64,000 nt of DNA from Bacillota bacterium (GTDB lineage: Bacteria; Bacillota; Clostridia; Oscillospirales; Ruminococcaceae): the NCBI GenBank assembly GCA_023391875.1, contig JAEWAB010000003.1, positions 124,001 through 188,000 of the forward strand. Reading direction: 5' to 3'. Under the pieces are notes generated by a model, which saw only the letters and a list, made by a program, of their open reading frames with translations, was not told the origin of the DNA and did no database searches. Each line of letters starts with the position of its first letter. The first letter of the stretch is position 1. The translations under genes were made by a program, and so were the position numbers. This document shows, one piece after another, positions 51,505 to 59,316 of the stretch.

Positions 51505-51849
51505 TTGGGTGTTGTAAGTGATTTTACCGACAAATATCAACGGTGTATTGACGCCTGCAACCGATGCGCACAGGCTTGTGACGAATGTATGGTGCTTTGT
51601 TTAGGCGAGCCGGATGTACTGGCGAGAAAAAACTGCATTATTACCTTAACCGACTGCGCAAGCCTTTGCAAAATGGCAACCTGCTCGATGTCCAGAGATT
51701 CGCAGTTTGCCAAGGACATCTGCAAACTGTGTGCAACCGTCTGTGAAAAATGTGCCGCAGAATGCGGGATGTTTAGAGACAACCATTGCACCGATTGCGC
51801 CAACGAGTGCAAACACTGCGCCAACGAATGCAATATGATGGCGCAATAA
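51505..51849 (+). CDS. Cys-rich four-helix bundle protein (DUF326, copper-storage-like)
   Basis: A 114-residue protein with 20 cysteines, mostly spaced CxxC or CxxxC along predicted helices (CIDACNRCAQACDECMVLC, DICKLCATVCEKCAAEC, CTDCANECKHCANEC). This is the pattern of DUF326/Csp proteins, in which Cys residues line a four-helix bundle and can hold many Cu(I) ions. No signal peptide, so cytosolic. The start is a TTG at 51505 behind GGAAGGGG; an internal Met is too late for the bundle. Nothing copper-related lies beside it. Metal storage or buffering is inferred from family. Confidence 0.85.
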   Translation: MGVVSDFTDKYQRCIDACNRCAQACDECMVLCLGEPDVLARKNCIITLTDCASLCKMATCSMSRDSQFAKDICKLCATVCEKCAAECGMFRDNHCTDCANECKHCANECNMMAQ

Positions 51850-51876
51850 ATAATATTGAAGAAAGTAAACCGACAC

Positions 51877-51911
51877 AGTAACGCTGAGTAAATCTTGGCG
51901 TTACTTTTTTA
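51877..51911 (+). terminator. Terminator after the DUF326 gene
   Basis: AGTAACGC/GCGTTACT stem with a 13 nt loop and a TTTTTT run. Confidence 0.75.
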
Positions 51912-51939
51912 CTTCTATCTTTCATTCGCAGAACCTTAT

Positions 51940-51970
51940 TTGACAGCAATAAAAAGATGAAAGTATAATA
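51940..51970 (+). promoter_or_regulatory. Promoter of the AraC-family gene
   Basis: TTGACA (51940-51945), a 19 bp spacer and TATAAT (51965-51970). The spacer is longer than the optimum. Confidence 0.6.
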
Positions 51971-52010
51971 AATGTAAATTCTGCTGTTGTTTAATGATGA
52001 AAGCAGGGGT

Positions 52011-52880
52011 ATGATGAATTATTACATAGGCCTTATTAAAGATATGGTAGACTACATTGAGCAAAACATCGGCGAGCGCCTCTCTTTAGAAAGCGTATCC
52101 GAGATATTCAATGTGTCGGAATTTCATTTTAACCGTATCTTCAAAACCGTCACGGGCACCACCCTCAAGCAGTACATTTTAAGCCGCAAGCTGACAAACG
52201 CCCTGCAATCCCTTGCTGCGACCGGCGCGCCTATCATCGAAATTGCCTACGACCTCGGCTTTGAATACCCCGAGGTCTTCAGCCGCGCATTCAAAAAGCA
52301 GTTTGGCATCGCGCCAAGCCGGTATCGCGCCGAAAAGCCTGCCGTGGACATCGCCCCAAAGGCGAATATCGTAGAGCGGGATTTTATCAACTACCGCGGC
52401 AGCCTCGCACTCAAAGGTGAGTTTATATCTCTTGATGCGCTGACGTTGTGGGGCACCGATACCGAGGTGGCCGAAAACAGCGAGAATTTTAAGTATACGC
52501 TACAGGCAGCGGGGGAAGATTTTCTCGCTCAGGCCGGTAAGTTCCCCGCACTCAACCAAGATACCCTTTACGCGGCGGTAAACTGCCACGGGGAGGACAG
52601 CGGCGCCTACACCGTTTTTTACGGCATGAAGGCACGGGATACCGCGGATATACCTGAGCTAAAATCCCGCGTGATACCGGGCGGCCGGTACGTGCGGTTT
52701 GTATACAGCGGCGATATGTTTGATATCCGGGAAAGCTTTGTGGACGACCTGTACCGCTGGGTGATTGTAAAAGAGGTGACGCTGGCGCATAACGGGGTTG
52801 GGATGCTCAACATCTTTGCGCAGGACTACCCTTCCACCCATGAGGTTTTAATCCTTGTACCTGTAAAGCAGCCTTCATAA
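52011..52880 (+). CDS. AraC-family regulator with GyrI-like effector-binding domain
   Basis: About 289 residues. The AraC double HTH is N-terminal: IGERLSLESVSEIFNVSEFHFNRIFKTVTGTTLKQYI, then PIIEIAYDLGFEYPEVFSRAFKKQFGIAPSRYR (to about 105). The C-terminal half (about 130-285) is a GyrI/SOUL-like ligand domain with IPGGRYVRFVYSGDM and VLILVPVK. Such fusions (Rob, MarA-like with GyrI) sense small drugs or metabolites. ATG at 52011 or 52014, with AGGGG close upstream. Targets could include the SDR gene 95 bp downstream. Confidence 0.9.
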   Translation: MMNYYIGLIKDMVDYIEQNIGERLSLESVSEIFNVSEFHFNRIFKTVTGTTLKQYILSRKLTNALQSLAATGAPIIEIAYDLGFEYPEVFSRAFKKQFGIAPSRYRAEKPAVDIAPKANIVERDFINYRGSLALKGEFISLDALTLWGTDTEVAENSENFKYTLQAAGEDFLAQAGKFPALNQDTLYAAVNCHGEDSGAYTVFYGMKARDTADIPELKSRVIPGGRYVRFVYSGDMFDIRESFVDDLYRWVIVKEVTLAHNGVGMLNIFAQDYPSTHEVLILVPVKQPS

Positions 52881-52975
52881 ATAGCAAGAAAGGTCATGCA
52901 GCCCGAGGCGTTTTAGGCGATACTGAGAACAGAAGATAAAATCATGATTCGCCGGATGTATGGGGGTATGACAAA

Positions 52976-53818
52976 ATGAACCTGAAGGGAAAAGTTGCCA
53001 TTGTAACGGGGGCGAGCCGCGGGGTCGGCAGAGGTATTGCGCAGGGCTTGGGCGAAGCGGGGGCAACCGTTTATGTGACGGGCCGAACCGAAAACGGTGA
53101 CGCCTTGCCGGAGTTCTTACGTAAAACGGGCATTTACCAAACCGCAGAGGAGGTAACCGCGCTCGGCGGCACCGGCATCGCGCACCGATGCGACCACGCA
53201 AATGACGAGGAAACCAAAGCGCTTTTTGAGCGTGTGCTCTCGGAGCAGGGCAGGCTGGACATTCTGGTAAACAACGCCTGGGGCGGGAGCATTCACGCCA
53301 CCCAGAGCTACTTTTATAACACGCCGTTCTGGCAGCAGCCGGTCGCCCTGTGGGACGACAATTCCCTTGTCGGGCTGCGGTCAAACTATGTTGCAAGCAG
53401 GCTTGCCGCCGACATCATGGCAAGGCAGCAGAGCGGGCTGATTGTTAACGTATCGTACTACGGCGGCAGGCGCTATTTTAACAACGTTGCCTACGGTGTG
53501 TGCAAGGCCGCGGTGGACCGCCTATCCGCCGATACCGGCCATGAACTGAAGCCATACGGGGTATCTGTATTCTCTTTATACCCCGGGCCGGTGAGCACCG
53601 AAGGGATGCTGGAATACGCAAAATACGACCCTTCGGTAGACATAGGCGCCATGGAATCCCCTCAATTTATCGGCAGATGTGTAGCGGCGCTTGCTAATGA
53701 CGAAAAAGCCATTGAAAAGAGCGGCCAGATCTTAATAACCGCCGAGATTGCCGAGCAGTATGGCATCACCGATATAAACGGCAATAAGCCAAAATCCCAG
53801 CGGGCGGAGCTTTGGTAA
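52976..53818 (+). CDS. Short-chain dehydrogenase/reductase
   Basis: A 280-residue classical SDR. The NAD(P) loop is VTGASRGVGRGIA (about 12), then YVTGRTEN, ILVNNAWGG (about 95), catalytic Ser in VNVSYYGG (about 158) and the YxxxK pair in YGVCK (about 176). The Arg in GRT suggests NADP preference. Similarity is closest to the DHRS1-like subgroup, whose long insert after strand 4 (NAWGGSIHATQSYFYNTPFWQQ) is visible. The substrate is unknown. It follows the AraC-type regulator gene and may be its target. Confidence 0.9.
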   Translation: MNLKGKVAIVTGASRGVGRGIAQGLGEAGATVYVTGRTENGDALPEFLRKTGIYQTAEEVTALGGTGIAHRCDHANDEETKALFERVLSEQGRLDILVNNAWGGSIHATQSYFYNTPFWQQPVALWDDNSLVGLRSNYVASRLAADIMARQQSGLIVNVSYYGGRRYFNNVAYGVCKAAVDRLSADTGHELKPYGVSVFSLYPGPVSTEGMLEYAKYDPSVDIGAMESPQFIGRCVAALANDEKAIEKSGQILITAEIAEQYGITDINGNKPKSQRAELW

Positions 53819-53871
53819 GGGTGGTAGTCTAATAACCTTCCCCAAATAGCTTTTGAATCGTCCATAGTGTA

Positions 53872-53902
53872 AAGTGCTTACTTTCTTATAAAGTAAGCAC
53901 TT
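53872..53902. terminator. Perfect 13 bp inverted repeat after the SDR gene
   Basis: AAGTGCTTACTTT and its complement with a 5 nt loop (CTTAT); TTAT follows. Probably the SDR terminator; an operator role for the adjacent TetR gene is less likely because a different box overlaps that promoter. Confidence 0.6.
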
Positions 53903-53936
53903 TTATCATTGATGAATGCTATTGCCAAATCTATGC

Positions 53937-53965
53937 TTGACAATAATCGAATGAACGTTTATTAT
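53937..53965 (+). promoter_or_regulatory. TetR-gene promoter
   Basis: TTGACA (53937-53942), a 17 bp spacer and TATTAT (53960-53965). The expected start, 6-7 bp beyond, coincides with the ATG at 53972, which would give a leaderless mRNA. Confidence 0.7.
53942..53961. promoter_or_regulatory. Candidate TetR operator A, overlapping its own promoter
   Basis: AATAATCGAATGAACGTTTA fills the spacer between -35 and -10. It matches the complements of two boxes upstream of the aldo/keto reductase gene at all but three or so positions. Confidence 0.6.
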
Positions 53966-53971
53966 AGAGCC

Positions 53972-54544
53972 ATGAGATACAAAGATGAAGCCAAAAGTGA
54001 ATCGATTTTTAATGCGACCATCCAATTGCTCAACGAGATTGGCTTGGCTGAAATTTCTATGTCCAAAATCGCGAAGCGGGCACAGGTATCCCCCTCCACC
54101 ATCTACGTCTATTTCGAGAACAAAGAGGATATGCTCAACAAGCTGTATCTGAAAGTAAAGGCAAGGCTTAGCAGTGCGGCGCTTCGTAATATTGAGCCTT
54201 CCATGACAACCCGGGAAGCCTTTGAAACGGGTATGAAAAACCTGATGGATTTTGCGCTGAACAACCGCGACGATTTTCTGTTTATGGAGCAGTTTTGTAA
54301 TTCCCCGCTTATCAACAATGTGTCGCACCAAGAAGGAATCGGTCTTTTCAAGCCGCTTTATGATATTGTTGAGCGCGGCAAAGAGCAGCGCCTGTTAAAA
54401 CAACTTGACACTACCCTGTTGCTCGCCTACTGCTCTATCCCCATGTTGCATATCGTAAAAGATCATTTTCTGGGTAACTTTGAGTTAAACGAGGATTCGC
54501 TGAATCAAATCATCCAGATGAGCTGGGATGCGATAAAGGCATAA
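53972..54544 (+). CDS. TetR/AcrR-family transcriptional repressor
   Basis: A 190-residue regulator. The N-terminal HTH reads SIFNATIQLLNEIGLAEISMSKIAKRAQVSPSTIYVYFENKEDMLNKL (about 9-56), the standard TetR form. The C-terminal helical domain binds an unknown ligand. The frame is open to 53909, but the TTGACA/TATTAT promoter lies inside that extension, so the ATG at 53972 is chosen; it has no SD and may be translated from a leaderless message. It sits 271 bp ahead of the aldo/keto reductase, with shared operator-like boxes at both promoters. Confidence 0.87.
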   Translation: MRYKDEAKSESIFNATIQLLNEIGLAEISMSKIAKRAQVSPSTIYVYFENKEDMLNKLYLKVKARLSSAALRNIEPSMTTREAFETGMKNLMDFALNNRDDFLFMEQFCNSPLINNVSHQEGIGLFKPLYDIVERGKEQRLLKQLDTTLLLAYCSIPMLHIVKDHFLGNFELNEDSLNQIIQMSWDAIKA

Positions 54545-54562
54545 TATGCTTTTTTAACTATC

Positions 54563-54585
54563 ATTAAACGATTGTTCGATTATTA
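54563..54585. promoter_or_regulatory. Candidate TetR operator B
   Basis: ATTAAACGATTGTTCGATTA plus TTA. It differs from operator C at one base of 23. Confidence 0.6.
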
Positions 54586-54635
54586 ATGGCGAAATCAAAT
54601 TGAATTGAGATTTTTACCGGCACTTTATATACGAT

Positions 54636-54658
54636 ATTAAACGATTATTCGATTATTA
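54636..54658. promoter_or_regulatory. Candidate TetR operator C
   Basis: ATTAAACGATTATTCGATTA plus TTA, 73 bp after operator B and 158 bp before the aldo/keto reductase start; it overlaps a possible -10 (TATTAT, 54654-54659). Confidence 0.6.
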
Positions 54659-54815
54659 TAGCAAAAAGAAGAGGTGCAGACAATTCGGCAATTACCTAAG
54701 GCCGAGCAGCCATATGCGTGAAACACTAAAAGTGTAGTGGTAGCTGCCACAGAGGCATTCACATAACAGTTCAGCCAGCTAGACTGCATGGCTGCAAGAA
54801 AAGGAGCGACAGAGC

Positions 54816-56039
54816 ATGTTATATCGTGAGATGGGCAAAACCGGCGACAAGGTTTCAATTTTGGGCTACGGCTGTATGCGCTTTCCCAGAAAGGACGGCA
54901 GAATAGACGAGGAGCGCACCGAGCGGCAGGTGATCTCCGCTATTGAGCGCGGGGTAAACTACTTTGATACCGCCTATATCTACCCGAACAGCGAAGCGGT
55001 GCTGGGCAGAATCCTCGCGAAGGGCTACCGTGAAAGGGTGATGATTGCGACAAAGATGCCGCTTTTCATGATACACTCGCTCAAGGATATGGAAAACACC
55101 CTCGATACTTCGCTCAAACGCCTGCAAACGGATTACATAGACTACTACCTTATACACAATATTAACAGCTTTGAAGGATGGCAGCGGCTAAAGCAGCTCG
55201 GCGTGGTGGATTTCCTCGCAAAGGCCAAACAGGCGGGCAAAATCAGGCGGATCGGCTTCTCCTATCACGGGTCCGAGGGGCAGTTTAAGAGCGTGGTAGA
55301 CGATTACCCGTGGGATTTTTGTCAGATGCAGTACAACTATCTGGATGAGCATACACAGGCGGGCAAGGCCGGGCTGGAGTATGCCGCCGAAAAAGGTCTG
55401 GGCGTCGTGATTATGGAGCCGCTGCGCGGCGGGCTGCTGGCGCGCAAGATGCCCGAGCAGGTAGAGGAGGTATGGAAGCAGGCGGATAAAAACAAAACGC
55501 CCGTGGAATGGGCACTGCGCTGGGTGTGGAACCACCCGCAGGTTACACTGCTTTTATCGGGCATGAACGAGGAAGCGCATATTGAAGAAAACCTGTGCAT
55601 CGCCGAGGATGCGTTACCCCTTTCGATGTCTGAACGCGACCTTGAGACGGTAGACAAGGTAAAGGCACTTTTCTTAAAGCTGCTCAAGGTGGGGTGCACC
55701 GGCTGCGGGTACTGTATGCCCTGCCCCGCCGGGGTGAACATCCCCATGTGTTTTGCCTTTTATAACAACAAGTATCTGTTTAACGAAAATCACACCCAGT
55801 TTCAATACATGGGCTTTATGGGCGGCTTAGACGGCGGCAAGCCCTCCTATGCCTCTCTATGCGTCGGCTGCGGCAAATGCGAGAAGCACTGCCCGCAGAA
55901 CCTGCCCATCCGCAGCCGTCTTAAAGAGGTATCACGCGATCTGGAGGGCTTCTACTTTAAGCCGGTAACGGGGCTGGTGCGGGGCTATTATAAGCTTCGC
56001 GGCAGGGGTAAAACCAAGCAGGATGTAAACGCGGGCTAA
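54816..56039 (+). CDS. Aldo/keto reductase with C-terminal 4Fe-4S ferredoxin-like domain
   Basis: A 407-residue two-domain oxidoreductase. The TIM-barrel AKR domain (1-285) has GYGCMRFPR, the catalytic set FDTAYIYPNS (Asp, Tyr), IATKMPLF (Lys about 75) and LIHNIN (His), and LLSGMNEEAHIEENL near the cofactor site. The C-terminal part (about 290-390) has two Cys clusters, CTGCGYCMPCPAGVNIP and CVGCGKCEKHCPQNLPI, for iron-sulfur centres. This YccK/Fe-S AKR architecture is common in anaerobes; substrate and electron partner are unknown. SD AAGGAG is at good distance from the ATG. Probably repressed by the TetR protein encoded upstream. Confidence 0.93.
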   Translation: MLYREMGKTGDKVSILGYGCMRFPRKDGRIDEERTERQVISAIERGVNYFDTAYIYPNSEAVLGRILAKGYRERVMIATKMPLFMIHSLKDMENTLDTSLKRLQTDYIDYYLIHNINSFEGWQRLKQLGVVDFLAKAKQAGKIRRIGFSYHGSEGQFKSVVDDYPWDFCQMQYNYLDEHTQAGKAGLEYAAEKGLGVVIMEPLRGGLLARKMPEQVEEVWKQADKNKTPVEWALRWVWNHPQVTLLLSGMNEEAHIEENLCIAEDALPLSMSERDLETVDKVKALFLKLLKVGCTGCGYCMPCPAGVNIPMCFAFYNNKYLFNENHTQFQYMGFMGGLDGGKPSYASLCVGCGKCEKHCPQNLPIRSRLKEVSRDLEGFYFKPVTGLVRGYYKLRGRGKTKQDVNAG

Positions 56040-56059
56040 GACTGCGATTTCTGTTATTT

Positions 56060-56575
56060 CTAAAGGTCCCTGCGCAGGATGTAATCGGTCTGCCTGTCCT
56101 GCCCCAGATAAAAATCATGCCGCCCCATCTCATAAAACCCGTTGCGCTTGTAGAACCGAAGGGCACCTTCGTTTTGTTCCCACACACCCAGCCACAGGTA
56201 GGCTTTCTGAAGGCTCTCCCCCATCTCGGCCGCCTTGTTCAGCAGCATGCCACCCAGGCCGCTGCCCTGAAAGCCCGCCGCTACATAAATGCGCTCGACC
56301 TCTAACGAAGCAGGGTCGTGGATGTCGGTTTGCGCGTCACAGTCGTTGAGCTTCAGGTAGCCGCACAGGGTATCCTGCATATACAGAAAGTAAAAATGCG
56401 AGTGGATATTCAAAAGCTCGGCAAGCAGCATATCCTCGTTAAACGCCTTTTTGAGGTAGGCCTCCATGTTCTCGGGGGTATTGAGGTGCGCAAACGCGTC
56501 ACAGAAGGTTTTGCGCGAAAGCTGCTGTAAGGCAGGCAGGTCGTCTGGGGTGCACGCTCTGATATGATACTGCAT
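56060..56575 (-). CDS. GNAT N-acetyltransferase, PaiA-like
   Basis: A 171-residue acetyl-CoA-dependent transferase. It begins YHIRACTPDDLPALQQLSRKTFCDAFAH; motif A is LEVERIYVAAGFQGSGLGGMLLNKA (about 91-115), then YLWLGVWEQNEGALRFYKRNGF (about 125-146) and the tail HDFYLGQDRQTDYILRRDL, which closely recalls Bacillus PaiA (spermidine/spermine acetyltransferase). The substrate remains a guess. It converges with the aldo/keto reductase, whose stop is 20 bp away. Confidence 0.88.
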   Translation of the reverse strand: MQYHIRACTPDDLPALQQLSRKTFCDAFAHLNTPENMEAYLKKAFNEDMLLAELLNIHSHFYFLYMQDTLCGYLKLNDCDAQTDIHDPASLEVERIYVAAGFQGSGLGGMLLNKAAEMGESLQKAYLWLGVWEQNEGALRFYKRNGFYEMGRHDFYLGQDRQTDYILRRDL

Positions 56576-56708
56576 AGGGTGCTCCTGTTATAAAAGATGT
56601 CGCACAGGCAGACCCCGTAAAGGATAACCGGTGCGACATTATTATAGCATAAATTCCTATAAAATTGCAGACCGGCGAGGCCGACAGGCTAAAATGATGC
56701 AAGAATAT

Positions 56709-56752
56709 AAGCCCCTCAGTTGTAGAAAAACCACACTACAACCGAGGGGCTT
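56709..56752. terminator. Terminator downstream of the GH9 gene
   Basis: AAGCCCCTCAGTTGTAG pairs with CTACAACCGAGGGGCTT (one mismatch), loop AAAAACCACA; on the minus strand TATATTCTT follows. Confidence 0.7.
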
Positions 56753-56776
56753 ATTGAATATTATGGTGAAATGCTA

Positions 56777-59101
56777 TTAATACAAATCCGCAATCAACCA
56801 CATCAGGCGGCAGGTGGTTTGACCCCAAATCTCTTTATAGGTGGGCGCAATCTGCATCGGGAAAAACGGCTCATCGAGATTTTCAAAGGTCTCAAAGCCA
56901 ACCGGGACAGCCCCCACCAACTGGTCGGAGAACGCCACATACAGCGGCGGATAATCGTACCCCTCGCCGTACACGCTGCTGGCTGCATAAGGATTGCATC
57001 CGAGTATCCACTCGATTTGGTGAACCGCGATATTGAGCAGTTCTTTATCTCTAAGCGCCTTGGCAACACAGGTGGCCGCCTTGGCCTTGGCCATAAGGGT
57101 GGCAAAAAACCCGCGGAACTGATACGCCACCGGGAATTTGCGCAGATAAAACGTTTCGTTAAGCTTTATGCCGTTGCGCACCTGTTCGTTGTATTCCGCC
57201 ATGGTGGGGGCGCCGCTGGAACGATCCCCTTCGTGTGAAAAGCGGGAATAGTCGGTATTATCCACCTCATAGATGGCGCTGGGCAGGATGCCATACGGCT
57301 CGATTAGCTTGGCGGTATCCTTAATATACCCGCCATAGAGTGCGAGGCTTTCTCTCCACAAAGGAGCGTCCGGATGGTTGGGCGCCAGGGTATAAAGGCA
57401 GCTAAGCGCCTGCACGGGGGTATTTTCGTAGCTTCTGTGATAGAACGAGAGGATTCTCTGCTTCTTCGTGGTTTCAAAGAAGAATCCGCTTAAGGGGATG
57501 GTAAAGTCCTCCCGTTTCTCTTTTTGCTGACAGTCCATGACGATACGCGCGTTCTGCACCGCAAAGTCGAGATACCTTGCTTCGTTGGTTGTGGCGTACA
57601 GCTCGCAGCCCGCTACCGCAAGCATACCGTAGTACACCACCTCGGCGTAGCCTTTGTCTATAACCCCGACGCGAGCGAGGGCGAACTCAAAATCCTCCTT
57701 CGCGCAGCGCAGGCACCACTGCGAGAACACCGGGTCATCGGTATACATGCGTGCGGCCTTGGCACAAAGCGCGGCTGCCATGAAATTATCAATGGCGTTG
57801 TTCTGCGCGTGGGAGGTTAGGTCGTCTTTGTCGCCCGAGATGTTGTTGGTCCAGATACCAATCAGGCAGCCGCCGCTGCGGTAGCCGTCGCCGAAGCGGG
57901 TGCGCATTACCCAATTAAGCCCCCAGCGGGCCTCCTCCATAAGGCGCTCATAAAGCTCAGGCTCCTTATGCTGCACGGCTTGTGCCAAATCAAGTATCGC
58001 AACCGCGCAATCGATGGTTTTCATGAGGTTTTGAGAAAGATCGCCCGCGTCGTGCCACCCGCCCGAGACGCATACCTTGCGCCCGTCCGGGTGAACGCTC
58101 ATCACATCCTGATGGCAGATGGAATGTACGCCGGGGATGTCCGCACCGCAGCGTTCGGTGTAGAAGAAATTGAGGGTCTTCCACGCGGCGGCAAGATAGG
58201 CTTCGTCGCCGATATAGAAAGGCTTGGAGGCAAGGGTGCCGATATGCAGCGTATACCTGCCGGGGACGTCGAAGGCAGTGAAATCCAGCCGCTTAAAGCC
58301 GTTCTCTAACGGTTTTGCATCGGCGGTAAAAACCTCCTGCCCCTGTTCATCTTTTAGGCAAAAGCTGTTCTGGGCGCAATGCTGTACGATCGCCTGCTTT
58401 TCAAAGCCGAGGCGGTAGCCGCTGTGGCAGTAAGCGATTTGGTTCTTTCTAAGGTCAAAACCAAGGTAGTTCTCTTCTTCTACCACTTCAAGCCGCAGAT
58501 CGTCGAAATAAACGCTCGTCTCCTGTGCGCCCTCCGGCAGGTTGCCCATCAAGGATACCCCCATCGAGACAGCGGTTACACAGTCACGGTAGATATAAGG
58601 GATCTCCCACACCACATGGTGCCACTCACCCGGGGTAAGGCAGGGGTAGTGCGTACCCTCAAAGCGTCCGGGTTTGGGCATGATTTGCTCTCCGGCGTTA
58701 TGCACCGACATGGTGAGATAAAGGCAGTGAAAGCCCGGTGCCTCTACATAAATCCAAACTGAAAGTCGATTGTACCGCGTGATGTCTTCATTATTAAGCG
58801 GGCGGTACAGCTCGGTGCAGGCATAGGCGCGGTTGCGTTCATTTTTAACGGCAAGGGTCGTGGGCACGGTAATCCTGGCGCTGCCCTCGCCCGACACGGT
58901 TTTATCGGGGCTTATCGATAAGGTGCCGGGGCCGTCCAGACGTATCTTGTAAAAATCCTCGGTAAGCGAAAGCTTTCTTGTATCTGTTACAGGCTTATTC
59001 AGCCATCGGGTTTCGGCGGCATCCTCAAGGTCGGGTTCCATGCCCATTTTAAGGTATCGGCTCTTTTCCAATTGTTGCTTTAATTTTGGGTCCAACTTCA
59101 T
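56777..59101 (-). CDS. GH9-family glycosidase with N-terminal carbohydrate-binding-like and Ig-like domains
   Basis: A 774-residue enzyme. Residues 1-215 form a beta-rich region like a CBM4/9-type module (VSGEGSARITVPTTLAVKN, YFDDLRLEVVEEEN). An Ig-like CelD_N domain spans about 220-315 (YCHSGYRLGFEKQAIVQ). The GH9 (alpha/alpha)6 barrel begins about 320, with CVSGGWHDAGDLSQNL (DAGD, catalytic Asp) and the end PTYKEIWGQTTCRLMWLIADLY, where the Glu is the likely acid. No signal peptide is present, so it should be cytoplasmic, unusual for GH9 and suggesting action on imported oligosaccharides (beta-glucan or amino-sugar). ATG 59101 abuts AAAGGAG; TTG 59095 is an alternative. A cre-like site lies upstream. 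Confidence 0.88.
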   Translation of the reverse strand: MKLDPKLKQQLEKSRYLKMGMEPDLEDAAETRWLNKPVTDTRKLSLTEDFYKIRLDGPGTLSISPDKTVSGEGSARITVPTTLAVKNERNRAYACTELYRPLNNEDITRYNRLSVWIYVEAPGFHCLYLTMSVHNAGEQIMPKPGRFEGTHYPCLTPGEWHHVVWEIPYIYRDCVTAVSMGVSLMGNLPEGAQETSVYFDDLRLEVVEEENYLGFDLRKNQIAYCHSGYRLGFEKQAIVQHCAQNSFCLKDEQGQEVFTADAKPLENGFKRLDFTAFDVPGRYTLHIGTLASKPFYIGDEAYLAAAWKTLNFFYTERCGADIPGVHSICHQDVMSVHPDGRKVCVSGGWHDAGDLSQNLMKTIDCAVAILDLAQAVQHKEPELYERLMEEARWGLNWVMRTRFGDGYRSGGCLIGIWTNNISGDKDDLTSHAQNNAIDNFMAAALCAKAARMYTDDPVFSQWCLRCAKEDFEFALARVGVIDKGYAEVVYYGMLAVAGCELYATTNEARYLDFAVQNARIVMDCQQKEKREDFTIPLSGFFFETTKKQRILSFYHRSYENTPVQALSCLYTLAPNHPDAPLWRESLALYGGYIKDTAKLIEPYGILPSAIYEVDNTDYSRFSHEGDRSSGAPTMAEYNEQVRNGIKLNETFYLRKFPVAYQFRGFFATLMAKAKAATCVAKALRDKELLNIAVHQIEWILGCNPYAASSVYGEGYDYPPLYVAFSDQLVGAVPVGFETFENLDEPFFPMQIAPTYKEIWGQTTCRLMWLIADLY

Positions 59102-59210
59102 TCTCCTTTTTAGCGGCCATATTCTTAGCAGCCGGCTGATTACATCTAAGCTTTGACTGGGATGATAATGAAGGGTACTGATATTTATTATAGCTGAAAC
59201 TTGCTCAAAT

Positions 59211-59224
59211 TGAAAGCGGTTTCA
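59211..59224. promoter_or_regulatory. cre-like / LacI-type operator upstream of the GH9 gene
   Basis: TGAAAGCGGTTTCA, a near-perfect palindrome that fits the catabolite-responsive element pattern for CcpA, 110 bp ahead of the GH9 start. A LacI-family local regulator could bind the same sequence. Confidence 0.6.
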
Positions 59225-59245
59225 TCCGATTGTCTCCATGAATCG

Positions 59246-59277
59246 TGGAGCGTGCCTTCAGTTAAAGGCACGCTCCA
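59246..59277 (-). terminator. Hairpin downstream of the second ABC transporter
   Basis: TGGAGCGTGCCTT and its complement with a 6 nt loop, 40 bp past the last permease stop. The T tract is weak. Confidence 0.55.
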
Positions 59278-59316
59278 AATCACAGTGATTCCTTGTGCAG
59301 TACCGCAAGGGTTATA

